Assembly (NCBI GenBank): GCA_027596075.1
Contig: JADGJC010000140.1
Span: 36,243-100,242 of the forward strand
DNA: 64,000 nt
Source of the DNA: Rhizophlyctis rosea
Taxonomy: Eukaryota > Chytridiomycota > Chytridiomycetes > Rhizophlyctidales > Rhizophlyctidaceae
Direction of reading: 5' to 3'
In this document: positions 1 to 8,318 of the stretch, one piece after another
How positions within the stretch are numbered: position 1 is the first letter of the stretch
Layout of the letters: each line of letters begins with the position of its first letter
Translations under genes and position numbers: made by a program
The notes under the pieces: generated by a model
Told to the model about the DNA's origin: nothing
Databases searched by the model: none
What the model saw: only the letters and a program-made list of their open reading frames with translations

Positions 1-219
1 ACCCACCATACAACAACGCATCATTACACATCTCAACCTATCACAACCCGGAGCGGGCTGCTTCATCAATCAAGCTGTGTTTTTGATCACCCCTTTTTTT
101 TGCAGCAGATCGTTTCTGCTCCCGTCTTGGAAGCGCCAATCGTCAATACCAACTGGTCTATCTCGATCTGCGTACACACTAGCGAAGAGCAATAAACCAT
201 TTGGACAAATAAGCCCAAT

Positions 220-1133
220 ATGCGCTTCGACCTCGCCACCGCCGAAATGCACGAGCAACACGCCAAGGCCATGCGCCCCTTCCTCAACATGAAACAGGCC
301 GATGCGATTGGGGAAATCACGTTGCTGGTTGGAGCCGAACCAGATGATGAAACGTCTTACAAAGTCAATGGGTTAGCCTGCTTGAGAAGAACTGCTAGTT
401 CATTGTGAGGGACGCTTCAATACTGACCTTTGCAACCACATCAATAGAGACATTCTCAGATGTCGTTCCCCCTTCTACCAATCGATGTTCTCCTCCGCCC
501 AGTGGAAGGAAACCGCTACCAGAACAGTCAACTTGCCGGAAATGTCACCAGACGCCGTCAAAATTGCGGTGGAATATATCTATACTGGTTTCTTGTCATT
601 GGTACGTTCGGCAACACCAGCTCTGGAGTGTGAGGTTTCACCCAGACTTGATGTAATTGCGCATTTCTGTACATCAGGACTTGCCCGAGATACCCACAGA
701 CCTCGTCAACGCCACCAAACAAATCCTCGACCTCCAAACCGTCCTCGCATACTTCCTCATCGCACCAGAGCGCGACAATCCCTTGATCAGAAACCTTCGA
801 GATCGGATGTTAAGCCATAAGAAGAATGCCGAAGGGCTCACCCAATGCTGGAAGATGATCCAAAAATCCAATTTCAAGGAATACGTGGACATGGCAATTG
901 ACATATTTGTCGGGACTGGCCTTGGTACAGAAGTCACCGCCCGTATCGCCAGTGCAACAGCGGATGTACGTGTCGTGTGCCGAATCACGCGGAAGAAGTG
1001 GCCCGACAAGCGCAAGAACGTCTCGCCAATTCAGAAGGTTTTGAAGGGGTGGTATGATTCGTTTGGAAATAGTGATGAGGGGGATGGTGGGGTCGCTTTC
1101 AATGATGCATCATCTTCCGATAGTGATGACTGA
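220..1133 (+). CDS. BTB/POZ domain protein, three exons
   Basis: I read exons 220-371, 448-601 and 678-1133, joined in frame to give about 253 residues. The first two exons hold a BTB/POZ domain: a strand ending in GEITLLVGAEPDDE, the helix LRCRSPFYQSMFSS, and VEYIYTGFLSL near residues 90-102. BTB domains form homo- or heterodimers and often act as adaptors for Cullin-3 ubiquitin ligases; no partner domain (Kelch, MATH, zinc finger) is visible. The C-terminal half is helical and ends in a serine/aspartate-rich tail. The first ATG used is the first in-frame one after a stop at 193-195. An alternative upstream exon following the T-rich tract and CAG near 110 is possible, so the N-terminus is uncertain. 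The gene converges on the exonuclease gene at 1972-3240. A broken copy of its 3' end lies at 3605-3854. Confidence 0.6.
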
Positions 1134-1971
1134 TGTGAGTCCACTGTGGATTTTGTCCTGGTTTTGGCGTGGAAACCAATGTAGTGGTCGTACTGCTGAT
1201 ATGTAGGTGCTACGATGATTCTGTGTCCACCGTCGCATGTCAATCCGCTTCATGTTATTAGCAGCCCGCTGCCCTTGACAGACTTGCATTGTCAAAACGT
1301 TGTATATATGTCTTCTGTGACAACCCTCCATGCGTGAACAGAGATATCGCTGCAAAATACAATCACGCATCTGGTACCCTCACAATCCGATTCAAATCAA
1401 AATCTGTTCCTGTCATCCCGGTGAAGAACAACAGCCGCGCACGGCCCGGGATTTATGCTTATGATATTCAAAAACACATTGCTTACAACTACTGTAACAC
1501 ATCAACGCACTCCTGAGTGCACTTCCATGCTATGAGGTTCTATACATATCCCCTCCAAAAACAAAATTCCCTTCCAAAAAACCCTATACTACTCCCTGTA
1601 CGTGATCCCTGCCGTTCCTGTTGGACCTCTTGTTGATGGAAGTTGAAAGAGGAACGAAGAGTAGAGTGGTACGCTATATGCAATGATAAAAAAAGGAAAA
1701 GAAGCTTCAATCAGTATTCAAATCAATCATATGCGACGAACATCAAAAAAGAGGTTTACAAAAGATGAGGACAACCATTGGACGCATCCACTATTCATCG
1801 CCACATGCAATGCTCGAAACAGTCGAACCACCAAAACTGGCTCTGCTGTCATCAAAGCACGCGTAGTGGGAATGACGAAAGTGTTCGCGCTGACCCGACG
1901 TTCGTGGAGAATGGGGAAGGGGGAAAAAAGGAAGCGAAAACAAGTACTCTCATCATTACCGTCGCCTACCT
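1134..1971. other. Intergenic region between convergent genes
   Basis: I see no convincing gene. The right half, about 1680-1970, is purine-rich on the plus strand. It resembles the 3' flank of the second exonuclease gene (about 4500-4790), so it probably contains that gene's 3' UTR. Confidence 0.4.
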
Positions 1972-3240
1972 TCAAAAATCAAATCCCCCGTAGCGTTGGC
2001 TCATGCTCTTGTCTATCTGCTCCTGAATGAGCGCTCGGGCTTGCTGTTGGTCCCCCAAATGCCTCTCCAACCTCATGACAATCGAGTGGAACACCATCTG
2101 CGTAGCAAAGATGTCCAGCGAGGCGTAGATTTGTTTGGATTTCGTGAGGTCTGGGTCCGCCCAAGTTCCCGATGATGGTGCTTGCCGGAGCTCAAGTCCG
2201 AGGAAGATTTTGGCAAGGTGATCCAGGCCGGGGCGCGAACTTTGGGCGTCTTGAACCAGTTGAATGTCGCCTGTCACCCGCCAAAATAGTTTGGCCATGT
2301 CTACTATATCTAAGAAACTACGGCATCTCATGTGACGTCGGGGATCTCCTTCGGGATAGGTTTGGTCTACTAGCTCTTCGAGGGTGCGGACGTCTTGGTG
2401 TGGATGATGTGTGAGTTTGATAATGGAGATTTCTTCAATGATTCTCCTGAACGACGAGGGAATACGTCGCATGTGTGCTATATGCGCGAGGAGGGCGTGG
2501 TATGATGTGCGGATAGTACCAAGTTGGACGAGTGCGGCAATCTGTTTACCGGCCGTCAGGTTCTCGAACTCGACATCCAACCCCGCCACCTCATATCTTG
2601 GCAAAAATGAACTAGGGCTTTGAACGAAATACTCTGCTGCAAGCCGCTCCAACACGAAGTAATCTGAAGTAACGCGCACGTCGATGTCGGTGAAAGCAAG
2701 AGGCCCAAGGCGGGGGTCTAGCGTGGGTACGGGGAAAGTGAATTCTTTCAGCACAACGGCTTCGTCCGGCGCAAGGTCTCTACGGCATGATGTCGTGAAT
2801 GCAATATCCTGGTCATTCGAAACTGCGCGGCCCGGTGTGGGAGCTGGAGCATTGAGACTAGCAGCTCCCCTTGTCGAACGTCCTCCTCCCGCGTTTCCGT
2901 TCAGATAGGCCGCAACTACAACCCCACCACCCAATCCAACAACCGCAGGAGTCACAGCACTCCCCGTCCCCGCCCCTGTCACCGTTGTTCCCACTCCCCC
3001 ACCTGCCCCGCCGCCTGTCCCCATACTCGTGCCTCCTGACCCATTCCCACCCCCACCCCCAACCCCACCACTCCCGGCGGCCGTCGCAATCCCCCGTGTC
3101 GACCCCGTTCCCGTAGCCGCCACACCTCCCCCCATCGTCCCCGCACTCGCACTGGCCCCCGCTCCCACCAGAACCGTTCCCTGTGTCATTCCCATTCCCT
3201 GTCCCGCCCGCCGTAGCCGCCGCCGCCGTCGTCCCGCCAC
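1972..3240 (-). CDS. DEDDy-type 3'-5' exonuclease-like protein, paralogue 1
   Basis: This is a single open frame of 422 residues. Residues 1-140 are glycine/alanine-rich low-complexity sequence with a basic start. From about 215 the RNase D/WRN-type fold is recognisable. Motif I is GLDVEFE (Asp222, Glu224). Motif II lies in KLTHHPHQDVRTLEEL (Asp283). Motif III is YASLD (Tyr372, Asp376), so all DEDDy acidic residues and the tyrosine are present. In this superfamily two metal ions trim RNA or DNA from the 3' end; the substrate here is unknown. No HRDC domain follows. The block RRHMRCRSFLDI around 301-311 is shared by all paralogues in the window. The start codon is uncertain because the upstream sequence stays open and repetitive. 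The alternative is an exonuclease-fold protein that binds without cleaving. Confidence 0.68.
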   Translation of the reverse strand: MAGRRRRRLRRAGQGMGMTQGTVLVGAGASASAGTMGGGVAATGTGSTRGIATAAGSGGVGGGGGNGSGGTSMGTGGGAGGGVGTTVTGAGTGSAVTPAVVGLGGGVVVAAYLNGNAGGGRSTRGAASLNAPAPTPGRAVSNDQDIAFTTSCRRDLAPDEAVVLKEFTFPVPTLDPRLGPLAFTDIDVRVTSDYFVLERLAAEYFVQSPSSFLPRYEVAGLDVEFENLTAGKQIAALVQLGTIRTSYHALLAHIAHMRRIPSSFRRIIEEISIIKLTHHPHQDVRTLEELVDQTYPEGDPRRHMRCRSFLDIVDMAKLFWRVTGDIQLVQDAQSSRPGLDHLAKIFLGLELRQAPSSGTWADPDLTKSKQIYASLDIFATQMVFHSIVMRLERHLGDQQQARALIQEQIDKSMSQRYGGFDF

Positions 3241-3604
3241 CCCCGAAGACCCAAGTCAATAGTCGGTCGTGCCAATACCACCAGCTACCGTATCACGCCG
3301 GAAGTATGAAATAACGACCTGACTGATATGGCGTTCCATAATAACCCCCGCTCGTCCATCCCCAGCCATACGTCCCGACCGCTCCCGGTGTCGATGCAGC
3401 AGGGTACGAGCTCATGTTGAGGTCGAAACGTGTGGGAAGGGTGACTGAGAGGTAGCTATTCCGTGTGTACTATTCCAGGAAAAGTAGGGGAATTGTTGCT
3501 GTTGAGCGTGTTGCGGATGGGGAGTGTGAGAGTTTTGGGAGGGAATTGCGAGGTCAAGGGAGAGTGTCCATCTCAGTTCAGCTAGTTGTGAGTGTGTAAT
3601 CTAA
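3241..3604. other. Upstream region of exonuclease paralogue 1
   Basis: No gene is supported. This stretch lies 5' of the minus-strand exonuclease gene and probably holds its promoter and 5' UTR. It also contains the site where the BTB pseudogene fragment begins. Confidence 0.3.
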
Positions 3605-3854
3605 GAAGCCAACACCGACGACTTCCTCAAAATGTTCATCGATGAAATTTGCCCAGGATGATGATGGCATTGATGAGGTGCCGCTCGTCGGTGCTACTTC
3701 CGATATACGCAATGTTTGTCGGATCGTACGGAAGAAGTATCCGAACAGAAGGACGTCGTATCTGAAAATCATCAGGTGTTTGATAGCGTGGTATGATACC
3801 AATGGTAATAGCGACGAGGAGGAACACCTTGAAGGTGGGCGGCATGCAGCGTGA
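3605..3854 (+). pseudogene. BTB-gene C-terminal fragment
   Basis: A plus-strand segment matches the last part of the BTB gene at 220-1133. It gives VCRIVRKKYPNRR against VCRITRKKWPDKR, followed by WYDTNGNSDE against WYDSFGNSDE. The part just upstream, reading ANTDDFLKMFIDEI in another frame, matches SNFKEYVDMAIDIF, so a frameshift separates the two. No BTB domain remains. The fragment sits 3' of the second exonuclease gene in the same convergent arrangement as the intact BTB/exonuclease pair. That suggests the two genes were duplicated together and the BTB copy then decayed. Confidence 0.6.
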
Positions 3855-4794
3855 ATTCGTTGACTTATTTGGTATGTGCTTTGACGTCCAGTATCAACAA
3901 GGTTGACGCAGTCGTGAAGTCGCTGTTATTGTTAACGGAAGGGTAGCAACAAGATTCTAACGCAGGGAGTAGGCCGTCGATGTACATAAACCCTTTACAC
4001 ATCAAGATCGTTCGAGTTGGATGTCGATATCCCCTACGACACCTGCAAATGGACGCAACACTGATAGACACTGTCATGCAACTGCCTGCAACGTTCCACG
4101 AAGCAATCATGACTGCTTCGTGCAACGTGCAGGCAGTTCAAGAGTGTCGGATACCACTCAATGCGCAAAGTTGGGGAGCGAGCCGGAAGATGTAACAAAA
4201 TGCTAAAACTTGCCAAAAACATGCTCCTCAAAGTCATGAAAATGTACGTGTGTGCTGGGCGGAAGCATTACGTGCGCTGGCCGGCCCCTTCTCAACCAAA
4301 ATCAATATTTTACAAAACATGCTTGTACTCAAACTAATGAGTGATTGTTCTTCGTACTTTGATCTCGCATATAGCAAGATGTGGACGGAAACCCTCTATC
4401 TACTCCCCGGCGTCGTAATCAAAACTCTACCATACGTGTTCAACTTCTGGACTTGAAGGGTTGTAATTGATGTTGATGAAGTGGAACGGGAGAGATGCCA
4501 ATATGATATGTGATAGTGGAAGAAAGGATTGGAATCAGTACACAGAATGCACAACGAACAGTAAGAGTGGTGAAACCCATCAAGGGCAAAACGAGCCGCA
4601 AAGCAGGACACCTGTCTCCTAATGCAACACCCCAACAGTCAGATCACCATCTGATCTTCCTGCATGGAGTATTGTGCAAGCGGAGCACGAGGGGGCAGAA
4701 CTTTGCGAGCTCGGGTGGGAAGAAAGGGGAAGGGGGAAAGGGAAAAAAACATACAATCCAAAAATCAACGGTGTCTTACCGCTCACTTACCGAC
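3855..4794. other. Gene-free stretch containing an inverted repeat
   Basis: I find no convincing coding sequence. It holds the inverted repeat at about 4081-4139, described separately. A purine-rich tail near 4690-4750 resembles the 3' flank of the first exonuclease gene. Confidence 0.35.
4081..4139. repeat. Near-perfect 25-bp inverted repeat (hairpin)
   Basis: Two arms starting AACTGCCTGCA and ending CACGAAGCA face each other across an 8-base spacer (ATCATGAC). The arms differ by one indel and one substitution. The structure could be a miniature foldback element or an RNA hairpin. No target-site duplication is obvious to me. Confidence 0.7.
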
Positions 4795-5925
4795 TCACAC
4801 ATTAAATCCCCCATATTGCTTGCACAAGCTCTTGGTAATTTGCTCCTGAATGAGCCGCTGCGCTTGAGCTTTGCTTCCAAGGTGACATTCGAGTCGTACG
4901 ACGATGGAGTGGAAGATGAGCTCCGTGGCGAACACGTCGATGGAAGCGTACATCTGTTTGGCCATTGGGATATCCACATCTGCCCATTTCCCAGCCTTTG
5001 GAGCGTTCCTCACAGTCATCCCCAAAAAGATCATTGCCAACTTCTCGAGCCCCGGTCTTGTCAATCGATTCCGCGCCTCTTGTGCCCTTTGATGATCCCC
5101 CGTTTGCTCCCAGAATAGAATGCAGAAATCCAAAATGTCAACGACACTGCGACATTTGATGTGACGGCGCTCATCGCCTTCCGGGTAGGTATCGTCTGTA
5201 ATCTCTTCAATCACCCGGATGTCCTTAGTGGGATCGCAAGTGAGCTTGATAATGTCGGCATGTTCCAAAATGCGACGGAAGGTGGAGGGGATGCGCGGGA
5301 TGTGGGCGATGTGGCAAAGTAGAGCATGGTAGGTGGTCCTCGTGGTCCCAAGCTGAATGACAGCAGCCAGTTGTTCGTTGTTCTGAATATGATCAAACTC
5401 AACGTCCAGGCTCACGATTTGGTATCTTGGGAGGATCGGTCCGGGTCCGGCGGTGAAGAATTCTTGTGAGAGCCGGTGCAATACGTGAAAGTCGGCAGTG
5501 ACTTCTACATGAATTTGTTGGTATGGCAGTTGACCTGGGCCGGGATCCATGGTTGGGATATTGAAGAAGAAATCTTTGAGAACAATCGTTTCGGTTGATG
5601 GAAGATCGGAGCGGGAGGTGGTGGCAAATGCGATGTCTTGCTGGTTCGTCAGTATTTGGCCGGGTAAGGGTGCTTTGGTGCCGATGATGTGCTGCGGCAG
5701 CGTTGCTGCATTTCCACTTGCGACTCTTCCTCCGACGTTTGCTGTACCAGCTCCTGCGCCAGCACTCGTCCCAGCCGCAGGCCCAGTTGCCGCCCCAGCA
5801 GTCGCCACACTCCCCGTTCCCCTTCCCGCCCCACTCGCCATCCCACCCCTCGCCCCACCCCTCGCCCCACCCCTCGCCCCACCCCTCCCTCCCCTTCCCG
5901 CCCCATTCGTCGCCCCAGCCCGCAA
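4795..5925 (-). CDS. DEDDy-type 3'-5' exonuclease-like protein, paralogue 2, RGG-rich N-terminus
   Basis: This is one open frame of 376 residues. The N-terminus (about 1-40) is built of repeated RGGARGG units, a composition known from RNA-binding RGG boxes. An alanine/glycine linker follows to about 70. The catalytic core has SLDVEFD (Asp174, Glu176), KLTCDPTKDIRVIEE (Asp235) and YASID (Tyr326, Asp330), so the DEDDy set is complete. The region between motifs II and III contains TYPEGDERRHIKCRS, closely matching paralogue 1. The two proteins end alike (YGGFNV and YGGFDF) and are closer to each other than to the copies at 44 and 53 kb. A decayed RRM-like gene on the same strand lies upstream, leaving little room for a separate promoter. 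Substrate and localisation cannot be read from the sequence. Confidence 0.68.
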   Translation of the reverse strand: MRAGATNGAGRGGRGGARGGARGGARGGMASGAGRGTGSVATAGAATGPAAGTSAGAGAGTANVGGRVASGNAATLPQHIIGTKAPLPGQILTNQQDIAFATTSRSDLPSTETIVLKDFFFNIPTMDPGPGQLPYQQIHVEVTADFHVLHRLSQEFFTAGPGPILPRYQIVSLDVEFDHIQNNEQLAAVIQLGTTRTTYHALLCHIAHIPRIPSTFRRILEHADIIKLTCDPTKDIRVIEEITDDTYPEGDERRHIKCRSVVDILDFCILFWEQTGDHQRAQEARNRLTRPGLEKLAMIFLGMTVRNAPKAGKWADVDIPMAKQMYASIDVFATELIFHSIVVRLECHLGSKAQAQRLIQEQITKSLCKQYGGFNV

Positions 5926-5999
5926 ACTACCTAACCCGTTTCCCCTCCCTCCCGCGGATATCTCGCCAAGATTTGTTTATTGGCGCTGTATCCGCTCTG

Positions 6000-6721
6000 G
6001 ATACTCTTGAAGTGACAATCCAACTGACCTCAGTATGGTGTCCGAATGAGTGCCGATACTCGCAACGTCTTCAGAATTGAAAGAGTAGCGGTAGTAGTGT
6101 TTTTGTTCCACAGTATTGGCCGCATTGGGTGGATTGGTGAAGTTGAGAGGAAGGTTTTTCGTGATATAAGCTTGAACGGATAAGCGGCCGCTGTACATGA
6201 TATCATGAGCACTCAATCTTCAAGCAGTCTCAACTGATTCCAGAAAAGTGACTCCACAACAATAGAAGCAATATGCGGCAATCAATTCCCTCACCTTCAC
6301 GCAACTCTGGACCTATATCAGCAGGTCCTAACATATCAGGCAAGGGAGCTACAAGGTCGCCCGCACGGATGTGAAACGTTTTCCCACTACTACTGGCAAG
6401 GGGTCCTGGTAGAATCTTGTTGAATTCCTCCATTGAACCGATCAAAACCCCGACATCGATGTGACCGCCCATTGTTTGCGCTCGACGTTCTATTTTCACA
6501 ACATGACTTTGCGCGGTGACTGGGAGTAGTTCAACAATTTCTTCATCCGTGAAATCTTCGGGAACTGCTCTTATTTCTACAAAACGGCTTTGGCGCCGTG
6601 CGGGACTGAAGGACGTGGGGTTGTCAGGGTTGAAGGTAGTGCTGACGGTACGGAGTTCGCTAACCATGCCCGGAACGGCCGGCGGCAGAGACTTGAACTG
6701 CGGGTTGGCAAAAGCTGACAT
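6000..6721 (-). pseudogene. RRM-like N-terminal module, truncated and frameshifted copy
   Basis: Exon 1 runs 6721-6295 on the minus strand: 427 bases, phase 1, donor GTGAGG. It has the same phase as exon 1 of the three paralogues at 39.1, 47.4 and 55.8 kb, with conserved blocks SRFVEIRAVPEDFTDEE and GVLIGSMEEFNKIL. Exon 2 (about 6190-6010) starts AAAYPFKLI, matching TTYPATVQL in the 47.4 kb copy. The matching remainder (HYYRYSFNSEDVAS) is in another frame, so exon 2 carries a frameshift. No downstream cryptoTudor or bromodomain exons exist because the exonuclease gene begins immediately. I chose the ATG at 6721 by homology, since the frame is open further upstream. A frameshift from sequencing error cannot be excluded. 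Confidence 0.55.
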
Positions 6722-7124
6722 AGCGACGCCTTGACAAAACCCTATGCTGAGGAAGTGGATAGGAAAAGAAGAATGGGCGAAGAAGCAAAAGGCAGCATGG
6801 GGGGTACACTTTCCAGAACACCCTTCATGCTGCAATATGTCGAGGGCGTCTCGGATCGCCATACCCGCGGGGAACGCGCAGACTGGGACACCTGATGATG
6901 CACCTTGCATCCATTGGGGATTGCAATGTGGTACAGGGAGGGGAAGTAGGTGGAAATCACATGCGGAGGGGAAGCTGGCATGTTTCATTTCGAGTTGTAT
7001 GGATTGGACATTGCACAGAACCCAGAATCATGATGCGATGTGATCACTGATTTATGAAATTCAAATTTGTGGATGGTCTTGTGGCTTGGAAGTGACGCAT
7101 CACACGTCATGGTAATCCCTTGTC
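6722..7124. promoter_or_regulatory. Divergent promoter region with bZIP-like sites
   Basis: This lies between the minus-strand RRM-like relic and the plus-strand RNA copies. Around 7095-7160 are TGACGCATCA, CACGTCATGG, TGACGCGTCATTGG and a repeated CAATCAATG. The same kinds of elements, an ATF/CREB-like palindrome followed by CAATCAA, recur upstream of the RNA copies at 34.2, 46.2 and 54.6 kb. Confidence 0.4.
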
Positions 7125-7790
7125 ATGACGCGTCATTGGGCAATCAATGCAATCAATGATCCACACACATCAAGGTTATCAAACCGTCTCTCCTTCGCTG
7201 TTTCTTCTTTCACCACGCTTCACCTTCAATCTACCAAGGAAGACTCAAGGTTCAACAATGTAAGGTGTCACTCTCTATTTGCCACACAACACATACAGCT
7301 CTACTCACATTTCTTCCACTTCCAGACCATACACCCACCCAAGAACCTCCAATCCCCGTCGGATACCCGCTGATTCGCAAGAAATTTCTCCCGGTGAGTA
7401 CGTTGGTTGGCTGGCTAGTGTGTGGGGATCGACCCGGTCTCCCCTCTGCGGGTCGTCGGTTACAGCTTGGAAACCTGCCTCTGGAAGTCGGGGTCTCAAC
7501 CCCCCGTCAACTTGTCTATCTCCTTTTTGGGGAGGCACTGAACACTGGATATGATCCCAAAAACTCCTTGGGACCACCGGTGGCATTTGGAGAGGTGGTA
7601 GGTCCGGGCCAGTAGCGGGCGGCGCCGTACGGGAGTACCTCCCTTAGAATAGGTCTTTAAGGCTTTGGTGTTCACTCCCACGTTGCATGGAATAGTTCAG
7701 TGATATGATTTTTTCTCCACTTTTATGTCCGGTCGCACGAGCGACTGTTCCGCAACCCGTTCAGCAAGTCTCCCATCGGCCTGGGCCCGT
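7125..7790 (+). ncRNA. Candidate structured RNA, copy A
   Basis: No frame is conserved against the related copies, yet sequence and structure are. An exon-like 5' part ends in CTCCCG before a GTGAGT donor at 7394. Then come CTTGGAAACCTGCC, a hairpin with GGGG facing CCCC (about 7480-7505), and a second hairpin with a TTTTT loop in TATCTCCTTTTTGGGGAGG (about 7520-7540). The tail has AGTTCAGTGATATGATTTTTTC and a 16-base palindrome GGTCGCACGAGCGACT near 7730. A second copy follows about 424 bases downstream, so the two are tandem duplicates. The biochemical role is unknown. Confidence 0.45.
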
Positions 7791-8175
7791 CAAACGTTTC
7801 AAGAACCCTCTCACTGGGTGAGTAATATCGGCCCAGCAAGCCCATAGTCTCCCCGCGTCGTCACTGCAGCTTGGCAACCTGCCTCTGGGGTTCGGGCCCA
7901 AAACACCCAAACCGCGTTTACCTTCTTTTTGCGAGGTGCACCGGGGCGAGGTTTCCAACGGCAGCGTACGGCGTTGCCAGAGGAGCAGTCTTCGTTGTCA
8001 TTCAAGTTCAATTTCCCGTCGTACAGTTCATTGATATGGTTTTTTCTTTTCTTTTATGTGGTCGCACGAGCGACCGTACCGCAAGTCTGTCTACTCGCAC
8101 GAAGGTCCTCAAGTGACGGTCCTGGCTGTTTTAACACCTTGTAATGTAATGAAAATATCAATATATGTTGCTCCA
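7791..8175 (+). ncRNA. Candidate structured RNA, copy B
   Basis: This tandem copy of the preceding element has a GTGAGT donor at 7818 and CTTGGCAACCTGCCTCTGG. Its T-loop hairpin is ACCTTCTTTTTGCGAGGT (about 7920-7937). Next come AGTTCATTGATATGG and the perfect palindrome GGTCGCACGAGCGACC near 8060. The 3' end reads GGTCCTGGCTGTTTTAACA then CCTTGTAATGTAATG. It matches the 3' ends of the copies at 46.8 and 55.2 kb (GTCCTGGCAGTTCTAACTCC, CTTGTAATGTATCA), which may mark a common 3'-end signal. Confidence 0.45.
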
Positions 8176-8318
8176 GTCATAACGAGCACATTTCAAAACT
8201 ACATAAACTGTTGTGATGGATTAAATTATTCTATCTACCTATATATCAAACTACATACATGCCATATTCACTCATTACAGCCTATCATAAAACTCCACCA
8301 CCATCACCTAACCACCAC

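Noticed and set aside
5649..6080. Arg/Pro/Ser-rich proteins at the exonuclease 2 N-terminus
   Set aside because: They are alternative-frame translations of the RGG-repeat DNA.
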